Shown piece after piece: positions 9,724 to 21,000 of a DNA stretch of 64,000 nt. Source of the DNA: Coptis chinensis (lineage: Eukaryota; Streptophyta; Magnoliopsida; Ranunculales; Ranunculaceae); the NCBI GenBank assembly GCA_015680905.1, contig CM027381.1:70049501-70113500 (forward strand), written 5' to 3'. The position numbers were made by a program, and so were the translations under genes. Each line of letters begins with the position of its first letter. Position 1 is the stretch's first letter. The notes beneath the pieces are model-generated. The model had not been told where the DNA came from, made no database searches, and was given only the letters and a program-made list of their open reading frames with translations.

Positions 9724-12230
9724 AATGTTGGCATTGTAGATTATGTCATATTAATAGGAAATATGTTAAGAACATGAGCATACTTGGTTTAATTCCTAAT
9801 TTGAATGGTGATGATTTTGTACACGGTGAATCTTGCACTAAGGCCAAAATCACAAAAAAGCGTCACAAGTCAGTTAAAAGAGATACAAATCTGTTAGACT
9901 TGATATACACTGATATTTGTGAGCTTGAAGGTGTTCTGACTAGAGGTGGTAAAAGATATTGTATTACGTTCATTGATGGTTGCTCAAAATTTACATATGT
10001 TTAATTGCTGAAGATAAAAAGTGGTGTTTTTTTTATGCTTTTAAAGTTTATGTACTTGAGGTTCAAAATCAGTATGATAGGAACATTAAAGTAATTCAAA
10101 GTGATTGATGTACTGGATATGGTTATGCTGATTTTAATCTGTTTCTTGCAATCACATGGTATTATTCATGAGATGATAGCTCCTTATTCACCTAAAATGA
10201 TGGAGTAGATGAACGTAAGAACAGAACACTTAAAGGGATTAATTGTTGCTATGTTGTTTAGTTCTGGAGCACCCTCAAATTTGTGGAGGAAGCTGTTTTG
10301 ATTATTAGCTATATATGTGTTCGATAGAATTGCTAATTCTAATACAAAGGTTACACTTTATGAGCTATTGAAAAACATGAAGCCTAATTTGAGTTATTTC
10401 AGAATATGGGGATATTTGGCTTTTATAAGGAAGCATGATCCCAAGATCTCAAAGCTTGAGAGCAAAGCTTATGAGTGTGTCATTTTAGGTAATACTATGG
10501 AGAGCAATGCCTACGTTATTCTAGATATGAAGAGTAATTTTTTTTGTTGATCATCTTATATTGAGTTTCTTGAAGATAGATTTTCATATTTATCTAGAAT
10601 AGTGGGGGTGCTAGTGGGGGTAGTATCCTCCAAGGCCCCTAATAATGATATTTCTGACACTGACATATCTAGATTGCATGATAGGATCATGTACACAGAA
10701 AATGAACCTAGAAGATATAAAAGAGCTTAGGGTCACTAAGGTTTTGGGACCCGACTTTGTCACTGTACTTTGGAAGGAGATCCCTCCTCCATTGAAAAAG
10801 CTCTCATATCTTTTGATTTTGAGTTTTGGAGAGAAGTCATTCAAGTGAGATTGATTCTCTCATGGAAAACAAAACTTGGAAACTTGTTGATTTGCCTATT
10901 GGTTGTAAAACTAAAGGAATCAAATGGGTTTTAAGAAAGAAGTTTAAAACCGATGGTTCAGTGGATAAGTTTAAAGCAAGGCTTGTTATCAAGGGCTTTA
11001 GACAAAGAGAGAACTTGGTTTATTTGACACATATTCACCTGTTACATAGATAATATTCATTAGAGTATTATTTTCTGTTGATGCTGTTCATAATCTTGTT
11101 ATTTATTAGATGGATGTTAAGACAGCCTTTCTAAACGAGGATTTAGAAGAGGAGATTTACATGGATCAGCCAACAGATTACGTGGAACCAGGTAATGGTA
11201 AAAAGGTATGCAGATTACTTAAGTCACTTTATGGGTTGAAACCGGCACCTAAATAGTGGCATAAAAAGTTTGATAACTTTATCATTACTAGTGGGTTCAA
11301 GATAAATGAAAGTGACAAGTGCATTTATTCTAAGTACTCTGATGGGATATGTGTTATTATATGCTTATATGTTGATGATCTACTAATCTTTGGTTCCAAT
11401 TTACATGTTGTAAAAGAAACCAAGAACCTGTTGTCTTGTAACTTTGATATGAAGGACTTAGGTGAGGCTGATGTAATGTTGGGAATCAAAATTACAAGAT
11501 TGTCTGATGGCATATGGCTAGATCAGTCACACTACATTGAGAAAATGTTGAAGAAGTATAACTACTTCGATTGTGTGATTGTGAGTACTCCTTTTGATCT
11601 CTGTGTTAAATTATTTGTGAATGGTGAACTTGTGAATCAGAAGGAATATGCAAGTATCATTGGTAGTTTGAGATATGCTACAGATTGTTTAAGACCTGAC
11701 ATTGCCTATGTAGTAGGTGTTATTTGCAGGTATACTAGTAGGCAATAGATTCGGACTAGAACATTCTTTCAGAAAACTCCGAGGTCACCAGTGGCTATGT
11801 GTTTAGTATTGGTGGAGGTGTTGTATCTTGAAAGTTCAAGAAACAGACCATAATAGCATAGTATGCTATGGAGTCTGAGATTATTGCTTTGGCTAGTACG
11901 AGTGAAGAAGCTAGTTGAGTACTAGGCTTTCTTACTCATATACTAGTCTAAGATAGACGGTATTAGTTACAATGATACTTTGTTGATAGCATTACAGCTA
12001 TTACTGGGAGAGTCCATATTATTTGATTTTATGAGATCTGAAGATAACCTTACAGATTCACAAACCAAAGCTTTGGCCAGAGATACAATGTGGATTGCTC
12101 TACTAGCATGGGACTGAAGCCAATTGAAAGATGAACATCTATGATGGTAACCCAACCTAGGGACTGGAGATCCCAAGAACTAGGTTCAAAGGGAAGAACA
12201 AGTCATAGAATGTTGATTGTGAGACATGCA
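9724..12230 (+). pseudogene. copia pol relic: GAG-pre-integrase, integrase, reverse transcriptase, RNase H
   Basis: In order: a GAG-pre-integrase end and integrase start (LGLIPNLNGDDFV...CTKAKITKKRHKS, 9770-10000); the integrase C-terminal part (FDRIANSNTKVTLYELL..., 10317-10550); reverse transcriptase from about 10826 (SLMENKTWKLVDLPIGCKT, WVLRKKFKTDGSVDKFKARL), with MDVKTAFLN-like sequence near 11110, the YVDD catalytic box near 11370 (ICLYVDDLLIFG) and YIEKMLKKYN near 11535; then RNase H relics to about 12230. The frame is broken many times. Two stops sit where glutamine is normal in the family (I-H-stop-MDVKTAF and PK-stop-WHKKF), both TAG for CAG. The element cannot encode an active polyprotein. 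Confidence 0.93.
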
Positions 12231-12713
12231 TTGTTACTTATCTGTCCCGTAGTTGGATAGTGAAATGTATGAAATCCTCCATCGATAAATAAAGGTTGAG
12301 GTTTTCTGGGAAAAACTCTTAATGAAGTTCTATGGTCCTTATGGGCAGAGTGTATAGCTACAGGAGCACTCTTGATAGACTCACCTAGTGAATGTGAAAG
12401 TAGAGGCCTCTTTCTATGATAATGAGGGCTGATTCTCTAAATCATTCACGAATCCAGGAGAGCACAGGGCCTTTAATGTGCAGAACATGAAAGGAGAACA
12501 CTGGATATGTTGTGCGTGATTATAACTTATTGTATACTCAAGACCTAAGTTTAAGACTTAGTCAATTATGGCTCTTATACTTTGAGTAATTTTCACTACG
12601 TCGTAAAGGTTTAAGTCATGGACACCTTCATCTATGCATAACATGTTAATACTGATATTGATTGCCCTTAAGTATATTTTTTATTTTGTTTTTATCTAAA
12701 ATAAGTGGGGGAT

Positions 12714-13237
12714 TGTTGTGTTATTTTAAATAAAACAAAAGGTGAAGTTGGGCTTGGGCTTAGGCTCTCTTTGATCCCTTATCTTCTTTTTGGTAAACCA
12801 TTTTTCTTAAACTGTTTCCGGATAAGTTTGAAAAGAGAATTGGATATGGATTGGGAAACAGAAACGTGATAGACTTGTAGAATCCAATCCTTATCGAGAA
12901 ACTGAAGCAGTTCCCTACAATCCGGATCTACTAAGTGCTCCACGTTTTTCTTCTATAAATACTCCTAGAGCAGCAGCTAATATGATATGCGAAAAACTAT
13001 TTTCTATACTAAGTTGAAGGCTATCATAAGATCAGTATCGTTGTTCTTCTTTTCTTCTTTGGTTTATCTGCAGTAAACAAAGGAGAGTCTATCTGGCTGT
13101 TGTATCCTGGAGGTTGACGCACTTTGTCTGCATAAAGAGGAACAGACGCGAAACAACCTTAAAGAAAGTGTTCGATCCGTGCCTCAGCCAGCCTTCTTAT
13201 TCACAGTTTGTTCTTGTTGCAACAATTGTTACCAACA
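12714..13237 (+). repeat. 3' LTR of copia element B
   Basis: 524 bp, starting TGTTGTGTTATTTTAAA right after the purine tract and ending TTGTTACCAACA. Then comes ATAGA, the target-site copy. TATAAATACTCC recurs near 12954. Confidence 0.95.
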
Positions 13238-13534
13238 ATAGACGTCCCATTCATTATAACATGAAATTTCAAGGAAAAGAGATATAGAACAAAACATGAA
13301 TTTTAATGTTGAACTAGCGAACTCTAGGATTTCCAGCTAACCTTGATAGGAAAGACAACCTTATAACTATCAAGGTAAATGTTAGAAAGAGTCTGGTCCT
13401 TCATTGTCAATGCCATGAATTTTAATGCTCGTGTTAGAAAATAAATGACCAGCCTTCCTTCACTGGTTTCCTTTTTGTTGTTGAGCTTCAGTGGCCGGGG
13501 TGGAAAGTCGGTCTGGTCACCTTACCCTGGGCAA

Positions 13535-13754
13535 GGAGAGAGAGAGAAAAGACCCGAGTCGAGAGAGAAAGGAAGAAAGAGTGGTGGGTTTTTTTTGGGG
13601 TTAAATGAGAAATAAAGTTAAATAACCAGTCTGCCCCTATTATATTCCTTTGTTGTTTGAGAACATGATCTGGTCTTTGGATTAAATGGGATCAAATGGA
13701 TGTAATAAGCTGTCAAGATAAGATGTCAATTGGAGCTGTCAAGGTAGCCAGCCC
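13535..13754 (-). repeat. Right long terminal inverted repeat of the MULE-like element
   Basis: The reverse complement matches 815-1035, outer end best. A GAGAGAGAGAAA purine block here pairs with the pyrimidine block of the left end. It is followed by TATATATATA. Confidence 0.65.
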
Positions 13755-13764
13755 TATATATATA

Positions 13765-14088
13765 TAGGTCAGGTTATGTTGACATCTTATTTTGACATGC
13801 ACAACTTACACAATGAACTAAGGGTTGATTTTTGGTAGAGAAGATCTTCCTACCATAGATTGAATCTCCACCAAAATTCGTCTCAATTGGATATGTCTAA
13901 CTTATTAAAAATAGTGTTAAAATTGTGGACCGTTAGATAAATATCGAACTTAAACACAATTTTTGACAAGGTTAGACATGTTCAAATGTCTTGATATTTT
14001 GTGAAAATTCAATCCACGTTATGAAGATCTTCTCTACCAAAAATCCGCCCTTAGTTCATTGTGTAAGTTGTGGATGTCAAAATAAGGT
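13765..14088. mobile_element. Foldback MITE, ~320 bp
   Basis: The left arm (CTTATTTTGACATGCACAAC...ACACAATGAACTAAGGGTTGA...GGTAGAGAAGATCTTC) is repeated inverted on the right (GAAGATCTTCTCTACC...TTAGTTCATTGTGTAAGTTGTGGATGTCAAAATAAGG). Pairing continues toward the centre (ATGTCTAAC against GTTAGACAT), so the whole unit can form one long hairpin. It is flanked by TA-rich DNA on both sides and lies 10 bp from the MULE-like end. No coding capacity. Confidence 0.85.
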
Positions 14089-14696
14089 GTATATATATAT
14101 ATATATATATTCGATATATCAAAATATTTCCATATTGTGTATCCAAATTCCAAGATATATCCCTGATATTTTCAGTCCTAAACCATGGTGTACCGAGTTG
14201 CAAATGACAAATGGCTGCAAATGGCATGTGATTGCATTGTATCCAACTTACTTGTGCTTGGTAAACCCAAGGCAAAAAGATGTAAAGTTGGTTACATTAT
14301 CATCCCACTTTTTTTTTCCACATCTTATATAAGAGAAACCACATCTCTTGTGTTTGCATCTATTTACACAACTTTTTTGGTTGCAAGTGGATGTCATGAA
14401 AACTCACATAATTGCAACTTGGTGCAACAATTGACTATTTGCATTTTGCTACTAAACCCTATTTTGTGGGCGGTTAGATAGAAATAGGTGCAATTGCATC
14501 GAACCAAACAAAGCAATAAAGACATAACATTGTAGCCATGTCCAATTAATTCCCACCAAATTAGGGTGGTGGTTATCGAAAAAAAAAAATATCACTAAAT
14601 TAATTCCCTCCCAAGTACCAAGTGAACCCTTGGAAATCCATAGTGCCCCCTAATTATAGGATTTCCTTTAAAGCCAACGTGGGGAGCTTAAAAAAA
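14089..14696. other. Non-coding, AT-rich; starts with a (TA)n tract
   Basis: A (TA)n run at 14088-14110, then sequence with no credible gene. GATATATCC/GATATTTTC motifs near 14150-14170 recall the repeat-like DNA at 540-700. Confidence 0.45.
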
Positions 14697-15269
14697 GGGT
14701 TAATTTGTCCAAACCCCTCACATTTGTCACTACTTTTGAATAAACCCCGCACATTTTTAAACATCACGATCCCCCCCCCCCCATGCCGTCTGACTTCCAT
14801 CCCAGTTCCGTTGGTATTTTACCTAATACCAAAAGTACCCCTCAATGATATACATGATTGCCCCATATTTATAATAAACCCCCCACATTTGTAAACATCA
14901 CAATTGAAATAAATTTAATTCCTCACTTCAATATTTCAAAATTAATATTCCGTGTTTAAATATTAATAATTTAATATTAAATAATCAAAGTCATTAATTG
15001 AGGGTTGAAGGTTTGGACAAATTAACCCTAACAACTAATGCTCTTGACGATAAACTAAAAGTTGAGGGCGATGGGTTGTTGACAACAAATGATGGGTTGA
15101 AGACGATACACACAAACCAAATCTACTGTGGGGATCTTTATTCCTCCTACCATTATAAAAAAAAAAAAAACACTGATTCATTTCTTCAATTCTAACAAAC
15201 CAACATTTAATGGAACTACCTGTAGTACATCTGACCCCATATACTTATTACAATCCCAAACAAATGACT

Positions 15270-15535
15270 TTTCCAAAAAAGAGATTAAAAATCTATGCTT
15301 TGAGGTGAGTCAAACTTTAAGAGAAATAGGAACACTTCTTGTCAAGAATCAGCAAAGCAGCAAAATTGCAGCTTGTGGAGAGTTTCTTCAACACTGTTTG
15401 CACATCAAAATCGCAACAAACCCATCCATCTCTATCTCTGCAGGAGAGTTTGTCAAGCTAGAACTTGTAGTTATCAATTTGAAAGGGAAATCGGAAGGCG
15501 AATCCATTATGGCAAACAAATCTAGGATGAAGTAA
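15270..15535 (+). pseudogene. Possible gene fragment carried by the long-TIR element
   Basis: The frame reads EIKNLCFEVSQTLREIGTLL and continues to a TAA near 15535. The phrase (E-I-x-N-L-C-x-E-V-S-x-T-L-x-E-x-G-x-L-L-V-K) resembles the N-terminal part of plant Fe(II)/2-oxoglutarate oxygenase-like proteins. No catalytic HxD or second His is present. If real, this is a Pack-MULE-type capture. The similarity is short and from memory, so confidence is low. Confidence 0.25.
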
Positions 15536-15714
15536 AGGCTTTTCCTTTGCCATGCATGAGGTGGAAGCATGAGAAACATTTTTGTTTAAGTGTGTTTGTA
15601 TTGATCTATACTGAAAACATTCTTTGAATATTATTCTTAAATTGTCACTTTAAAAAAAAAATCAGATCTACTAAAGGTTGAAGACGATGGGTTGTTGACA
15701 ACAAAAGGTTTGAT

Positions 15715-15866
15715 CCAGTGCAACTCAAGTGTATATAAGCTAAATATACAAACACTTCTACAAACATGGCCTATTTGTGTTGTCTAGTATCCAGTGCAAC
15801 TCAGGTGTATATAAGCTAAATATACAAACACTTCTACAAACATGGCCCATTTGTGTTGTCTAGCAT
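15715..15866. repeat. 76-bp tandem duplication
   Basis: Two near-identical copies, 15715-15790 and 15791-15866, both starting CCAGTGCAACTCA and ending TTGTGTTGTCTAG.AT. They differ at only a few bases and lie next to the right inverted end of the element. Confidence 0.95.
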
Positions 15867-16013
15867 GGCTTATTGAGGGGTACTTTTGGTATTAGGTGAA
15901 ATACCAAAGAACGGGAATGAAAATCAGACGGCACATAGGGAAAATTGTGATGTTTATAAATATGGGGAGTTTATTCAAAAGTGGTGACAAAAGTAGGGGG
16001 TTTGGACAAATTT

Positions 16014-16575
16014 CGAAAAAAATTCACACATGACGAATCTATCTACTTCTATTATATATCCAACAGAAATAACTAACTTTTTACAACAGCCAGGTAACAA
16101 AAGCGACCTTTTCATCATAACTTAATGGATTTCAGAATCTAGTGTCTTTCTTCTTTTAAGTTTTAACCCAAACTTTCAAAATAACAAAAACAACTTCTCT
16201 AACTTCAACGACTTCAATATTCCATCAAACCGAGTTGATGAAGAAGTCACTTTCAACTCGTCAATTATCAAAACGAAACCGCGTTCTAATCTTCCTTCAA
16301 ACTTCTCAACAATTAATTACATCTATTTTCAGTACGCGTTTAAAACTTACGTGTTTTTTTTTTTTCATTATCATCACTTTCTTCGTTTTGTTGACATTAT
16401 ATTTTGTACTCATCAAGTATCAACTTATATATATACTTTAATATGTATACTTATAAAGAATCTTGAATTTGTAATATTCCATACTTTTTTTTGATGAAAC
16501 CAAAGTTTTAAATAGTGTTTAGCGTGTTGTTTAAAGTTCTACATGATGGAAACTTCTTTGAACGTTCTTTTAGTT
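16014..16575. other. Region upstream of the CBP60 gene
   Basis: AT-rich with no gene seen. It lies between the long-TIR element and the TATA box at 16576, so it probably holds the CBP60 promoter. No specific element can be named with confidence. Confidence 0.4.
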
Positions 16576-16590
16576 TTATATATATATAAA
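16576..16590 (+). promoter_or_regulatory. Probable TATA box of the CBP60 gene
   Basis: TATATATATATAAAG lies about 115 bp before the chosen ATG (16703). That would place the transcription start near 16615 and give a leader of about 90 nt. Short TA runs are common here, so this is a position-based inference. Confidence 0.45.
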
Positions 16591-16702
16591 GTACTAGCTA
16601 GTAGGCAGTGTAGTTATGTTTTTATAGGGAAAGGGGGTTGGTAGTTTTGGGTAACAAACTGTTTGAGTCACTTGAAATAGGAGTTGGGGTGGTTAAAGAG
16701 GA

Positions 16703-19700
16703 ATGGTACCTAAACGGCATTTTAATGAGGAAGGTAGGCTGGGGTTGAATTCGTCCAAAGAAAACCCTGTTCAGGAAACTAATAAGCGACGACAAACATT
16801 TGATGAGTATGTAGTGTGGTTTTTGTTAGTTGGGGTTTAGTTATATTTCAAAATTTCGTTTTGATGTTTGCTATTAGAGGCTAGTGTAATGTATGGTATT
16901 TTTTATTTTAAGTTTTAATAATATATGTTTATCTGTTTTTGTCAGGGTTGTGAGATATGTGACGAAAGGATTGTCGGAGCAAGACTTCTTGACCAACTTT
17001 GAACCTTTGATACGGAAAGTGGTATGATGAGCTTAGTCCTTGTTTTTAAACTGTTGATGTAGAATTGACCTGAATTTTGGTTTTGAATTGCTGTCATAAT
17101 TATAGTACCTATATGTGAGGAATTTTGGCTGTTAATGATAGGATTGATAGCTCGGCTGCTAGTCAGTTGTATCTAGGATAATGCATATTGATATACCGCC
17201 TTTTCATTTGATTTTCCATCTGATTTTGAATTGCTCTGCTGAAACTTGCTTACAGGATTTTGAGGAGTGTTTCTTTTTTGCTAGTATGTGGCTGAGTTCA
17301 TTAGTTCAAGGGCCAGCCTTAGTTTAAGTATCAACAGCTCTCTGTATTTTTAGGATCCTTTTGTTTGACATGCTTATTGGATGCTTGCAACTCTTGCTTA
17401 AATAGTCAAAGAGAATCTTGATTTTACTCTCTCTTTTATACATGTTTCCTTTTTCAGATAAGGAGAATCCCTCTTTTTGCATGCATTTCTATAGTTATTC
17501 TGATGCCTGTCCTCAACTTTGGTATATAGTCTTCTTACATCTTGTGCTTGTAAGCAGCAGTTAAAATGAGAGGTTTACTACTCTGTTTCTGGCCCCTGAT
17601 AATTATATCTTGGAGGTGTTTATGTCTAAGTCTATAAGGTTCTTAGCTAGATTGGTCCTTCACCATGTGAATAATTATATTTTGGTACAATCAGCTATGT
17701 CTGCCTTACTGTTTTACTGGGATGTTAAGTAGATCCTACAGTAGGGAACTTGTAGTGTTTGTGTTGTATGTGAGGAGATGTATTGTCTTGATAAAAAGAA
17801 TATGCTCGAGCAAATTGTTTATTTTCAACGGAAAATATATTCCACCATTTATATTGGTTCTGTGTAGTGGAAATATGAAGCAGCTTTCAATCAGGTAAAA
17901 ATTTTGATGATTGAGTTTTCTAAATGCTGCTAGAATAATATTTGATCAATTTTCACGCTAATCATGAAATAAAACTTTAAGTGAAGTTATTATATTGCGC
18001 GCTTATCTACCAAATGATTGAACTCCAAATGCTATATATTTATGAAATTTTAAGGCATATTGATTCTGGAAGCAAATTTGTCTTGGCAAATTTATCGAAG
18101 TAAATTTTATTACTTTCAGTCAATCTGTGTAGTCTCCCTTGACATGCTAGTCTTTGGTTGAAATCTACGATCATGGGTATTGGAGCTTTTCAATATGAAA
18201 TATATGGAGAAGGGGTCTTATTTGAAAAAAAAAACAATTTCATTTTATCAACTCTGAGACTCAGCTGATGGCTTTGAAATTGTTTTTCTGCAGATTCTAT
18301 TTCTTTTATTTGAAGTTAGTAAAATATTGAATTCAACTCATTCTAATATTTTTGTTAATTAGGTACGAGAGGAGGTGGAACGTGTATTTCAGTCCTTTTT
18401 ACACTTGTTTCCTAGGTAAGTGTTGCAGTAAAGCACGCAAACAAAATCTAATGTTACAAAATCTTTTTTTCCCTGAAGAACAGGGAAATTAGAATTCATG
18501 TATTCATTTCTTACTGTTAGACTATTATCCACAAGTTAATTTGCAACTATGATTCATTTATTGTAGATCTTCCCTCAAGCTTGAGACATCTAGATCAAGA
18601 AGTGTGCAATTGCATTTCATAACTCAGTTGCGCAATACTCTCTACACAGGCAACAGAATTGTAGGAGAGGATGGTGAACCTATTCAGATAGTGGTTCTCG
18701 ATGCTAATTCAAAAAGAATAGTCACAACAGGCCCTCTCTCTTCAATCAAGATAGAGATTGTTGTCCTGGATGGAGAATTTGGCTCTGATGCAAAGGAGGA
18801 TTGGACCGCAGAGGAGTTTGATGCCTGTGTGATACGTGAGAGAGAGGGCAGAAGGCCATTGGTGACAGGAGATCTTCAAGTTATTATAAGGGGTGGGGTT
18901 GGCTATCTTGGTGACCTTGTTTTCACAGATAACTCCAGCTGGATGCGCAGCCGAAAATTTAGGTTGGGAGCTACAGTTGTCAGCAGCAGTTGCAGTGAAG
19001 AAGGAATAAGAGAGGGAAGGAGTGAAGCTTTTATTGTAAAAGATCACCGTGGAGTATGTAAGTCCATTTTTGTTGCTGATGAATTCATCATGAATCTCAG
19101 GAAACCTTGGATTTTGGATTTGTTGTTGTGTTTTTTTTCTTATAATGTTGGAATTGTTATATTTCTTAATGTTTTTTCAGTCCGTAAAAATCATAACTAA
19201 TACTTTTGAGATTGACATCTCATTTGTTTATTCAGTATATGAGAAGCACCACCCTCCATCCTTGGGTGATGAAGTATGGCGTTTGGAAAGGATTGGGAAA
19301 GACGGAGCTTTTCATTTGAGACTCGCTTCTCACAATGTTAACACAGTACAAGATTTGTTGAGATTAGCAATTACAGATCCATCCCATCTGCGCAGGGTAA
19401 GAAATTCATTATCCTCAGTTCAATGACACCAAAGTCACTTACAAATAATTCTAACATTGGCGTTCATTCCTTTGTGTGAATTGTAGATACTTGGCAATGG
19501 AATGTCAAATAAGACATGGGAGACTATTGTTCAACATGCTTCATCTTGCATTTTGGACAATAAGCGATATGTCTATTACAACTCAGGCCGGCAGGTTCAA
19601 CTCATGTTCGATTCCGTTTACAGGCTTCTAGGGGCAACGTTTGCTGGAGAAATCTACAAGTCACTGGAAAGCCTTACTGCAACCCAAATGGTGTGTCTTC

Positions 19701-21000
19701 TATTCCTACTAAACACGGATTTCCTCTTCATTAAACTTGATTTAAATTTCTATTTTCATGCTGAAAGTAACATGTAATCTGCATAACTTGATGTCCTTGG
19801 TATGAATAGCAATGAATAAGGTGGTTTACAATCGGTTTTGTCTGTTTCATCAGAGGGGACAGATTTAGGATTCCATTTATGTGATATACTAGGTTTTTGG
19901 TTTCTTCACTTCTATAATGGAGCTGTCCTGGTCTATTTGAAACTGATAAAACATATTCTCATTGACAGAGTTTGGTGGAGAGTTTAAAGCAGGATGCATG
20001 TAGAAACCTAAATGACATGGTTGAGATTGATTGGCCTTTGGTTGATGCCTCTTCAGTGGTTTTTCCTTTAGAAGATTTTTCCTATTCTGGACCGAGTCTA
20101 GACCCGCAGCTTCCTGGCTTACCAGTTATATGTGAAGGTATTTTTCAGAACAGAACATCTTAGCAATTGTTGGGAGGCAACAATAGTAGTTTAACGATAT
20201 TCTGATTGGTGCTATCATGCTTAGCTTATGGGTGTTGTTCTTCCAATCCATATATCATTGTACTCTATATTCACCATCTTTATACAGTACCAATATATAA
20301 CTGATGATTACTTTCAAGAAATCACATCAGTTCGGTGAAATTATGTCCATAAAACAAGTCGTTTTTTCTACCTTCCCTCGGGCATCAACATGCAACTTAA
20401 CCTACTACTACTTGGTTTTTAGTTTAGGAAATGAAGTTCACGGTCACGCATTTCCTCCTTCCCTTTCACCCGTGTAGATAACCAACTTTAAAATCTCGTG
20501 CAGATCAACCAGCAACACTAGTGGGTCTCAGTAATACCACCTGTGAGCTACGACATGTTTTGGAAGATCTTGGTCATTTGGATTTTATACAAGGTATCCC
20601 ATTACAATTTTTATCTTCAATACACAGGAACAGCTTTACAATGAAAGGTCAACTAGCTTCCTATGAAAATGATGGTAACCAGTGGGATCCAGGTGAGTCG
20701 TCGAGCTCTAATGTGATGGGCGGACATTTCACTAGGGATGATATATCTCTGGTACAGCTGTCAAACTCGTTTCCAACTACTGCAACCTGGGGACAAAGCA
20801 GTGGAGTTTTTCTGGCTTCAGGTGACGAAATGGGCACTAGTGTCCTGTCTCCTCTGTACGATATAAGTTTTAGTATGAATAGGAATAGGAAACCTAATAT
20901 GGGCTGGTTTAAAATCAGAGCCGCTGTTAAATGGGGGATATCAGGTAGAAGGTACTTTGCTGCTAGAAGAAGGGAAAGGGCTCTGCAGCTAGTGCACTAG
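16703..21000 (+). CDS. CBP60 family protein (calmodulin-binding protein 60), 584 aa, 8 exons
   Basis: CBP60 proteins are plant-specific DNA-binding transcription factors; several (CBP60a, CBP60g, SARD1) act in immunity and salicylate synthesis, and most bind calmodulin. Inferred exons: 16703-16806, 16946-17021, 18363-18415, 18567-19057, 19236-19396, 19487-19690, 19969-20137, 20504-21000. They total 1755 nt (585 codons) with consistent phases and GT..AG borders. The conserved region starts near residue 88 (QLHFITQLRNTLYTGNRI), passes EDWTAEEFDACVIREREGRR and SWMRSRKFRLGA, and continues with HHPPSLGDEVWRLERIGKDG, ILGNGMSNKTWETIVQHA and GRQVQLMFDSVYRLLGATF. The C-terminal stretch near residue 555 (WFKIRAAVKWGI followed by RR.FAARRRERALQL) is Trp- and Arg-rich, a likely calmodulin-binding helix. 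The N-terminus MVPKRHFNEEG is basic. The first donor was set at GA|GTATGT because it keeps frame. No stop or shift is seen. Which paralogue it is cannot be told. Confidence 0.92.

Larger units (their letters stand above)
7642..13237 (+). mobile_element. Ty1/copia LTR retrotransposon B, decayed
   Basis: Two 524-bp LTRs (7642-8165 and 12714-13237) are flanked by GTAGA (7637-7641) and ATAGA (13238-13242), a 5-bp target duplication with one change. The 3' LTR follows the polypurine tract AAGTGGGGGAT. The order integrase, reverse transcriptase, RNase H is that of Ty1/copia. All coding parts contain stops or frameshifts. No canonical initiator-Met primer site is obvious after the 5' LTR (ATTTTAAGATTG). 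Gag is not recognisable; its place holds an AAA-ATPase gene fragment and unrelated sequence. Confidence 0.93.
815..13754. mobile_element. MULE-like element with long TIRs, split by two LTR retrotransposons
   Basis: The sequence starting GGGCTGGCTAC at 815 recurs inverted, ending GTAGCCAGCCC at 13754. Similarity continues about 200 bp inward. Long TIRs starting with G and AT-rich flanks (TATATATAT on both sides, compatible with a 9-bp duplication) fit Mutator-like elements; this assignment is inference. Removing the LTR elements at 1415-7375 and 7642-13237 leaves about 1.4 kb, the size of a non-autonomous MULE. No transposase is left in that remainder. The microsatellite flanks make the target duplication unprovable by eye. 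Confidence 0.55.
14697..16013. mobile_element. 1.3-kb non-autonomous element with ~160-bp inverted ends
   Basis: The left end (GGTTAATTTGTCCAAACCCC, then CACTACTTTTGAATAAACCCC and later GCCGTCTGACTTCCATCCC and TAATACCAAAAGTACCCCTC) is repeated inverted at 15875-16013. Long TIRs and the lack of a transposase suggest a non-autonomous MULE-like element. A-rich flanks on both sides (AAAAAA) hide any target duplication. An extra copy of the terminal motif, inverted, sits at 15010-15029, and part of the TIR recurs at 14860-14905, so a shorter related element or a rearranged end may be nested. The right end is about 560 bp upstream of the CBP60 TATA box. Confidence 0.75.

Noticed and set aside
13991-14332. 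Plus-strand frame across the MITE right arm
   Set aside because: It runs through a hairpin arm and a (TA)n tract coding Ile-Tyr repeats; not a plausible gene.
20595-20628. An additional intron in the last CBP60 exon (GTATCC...ACACAG)
   Set aside because: The candidate is only about 34 nt, below the plant minimum, and the exon is open without it.
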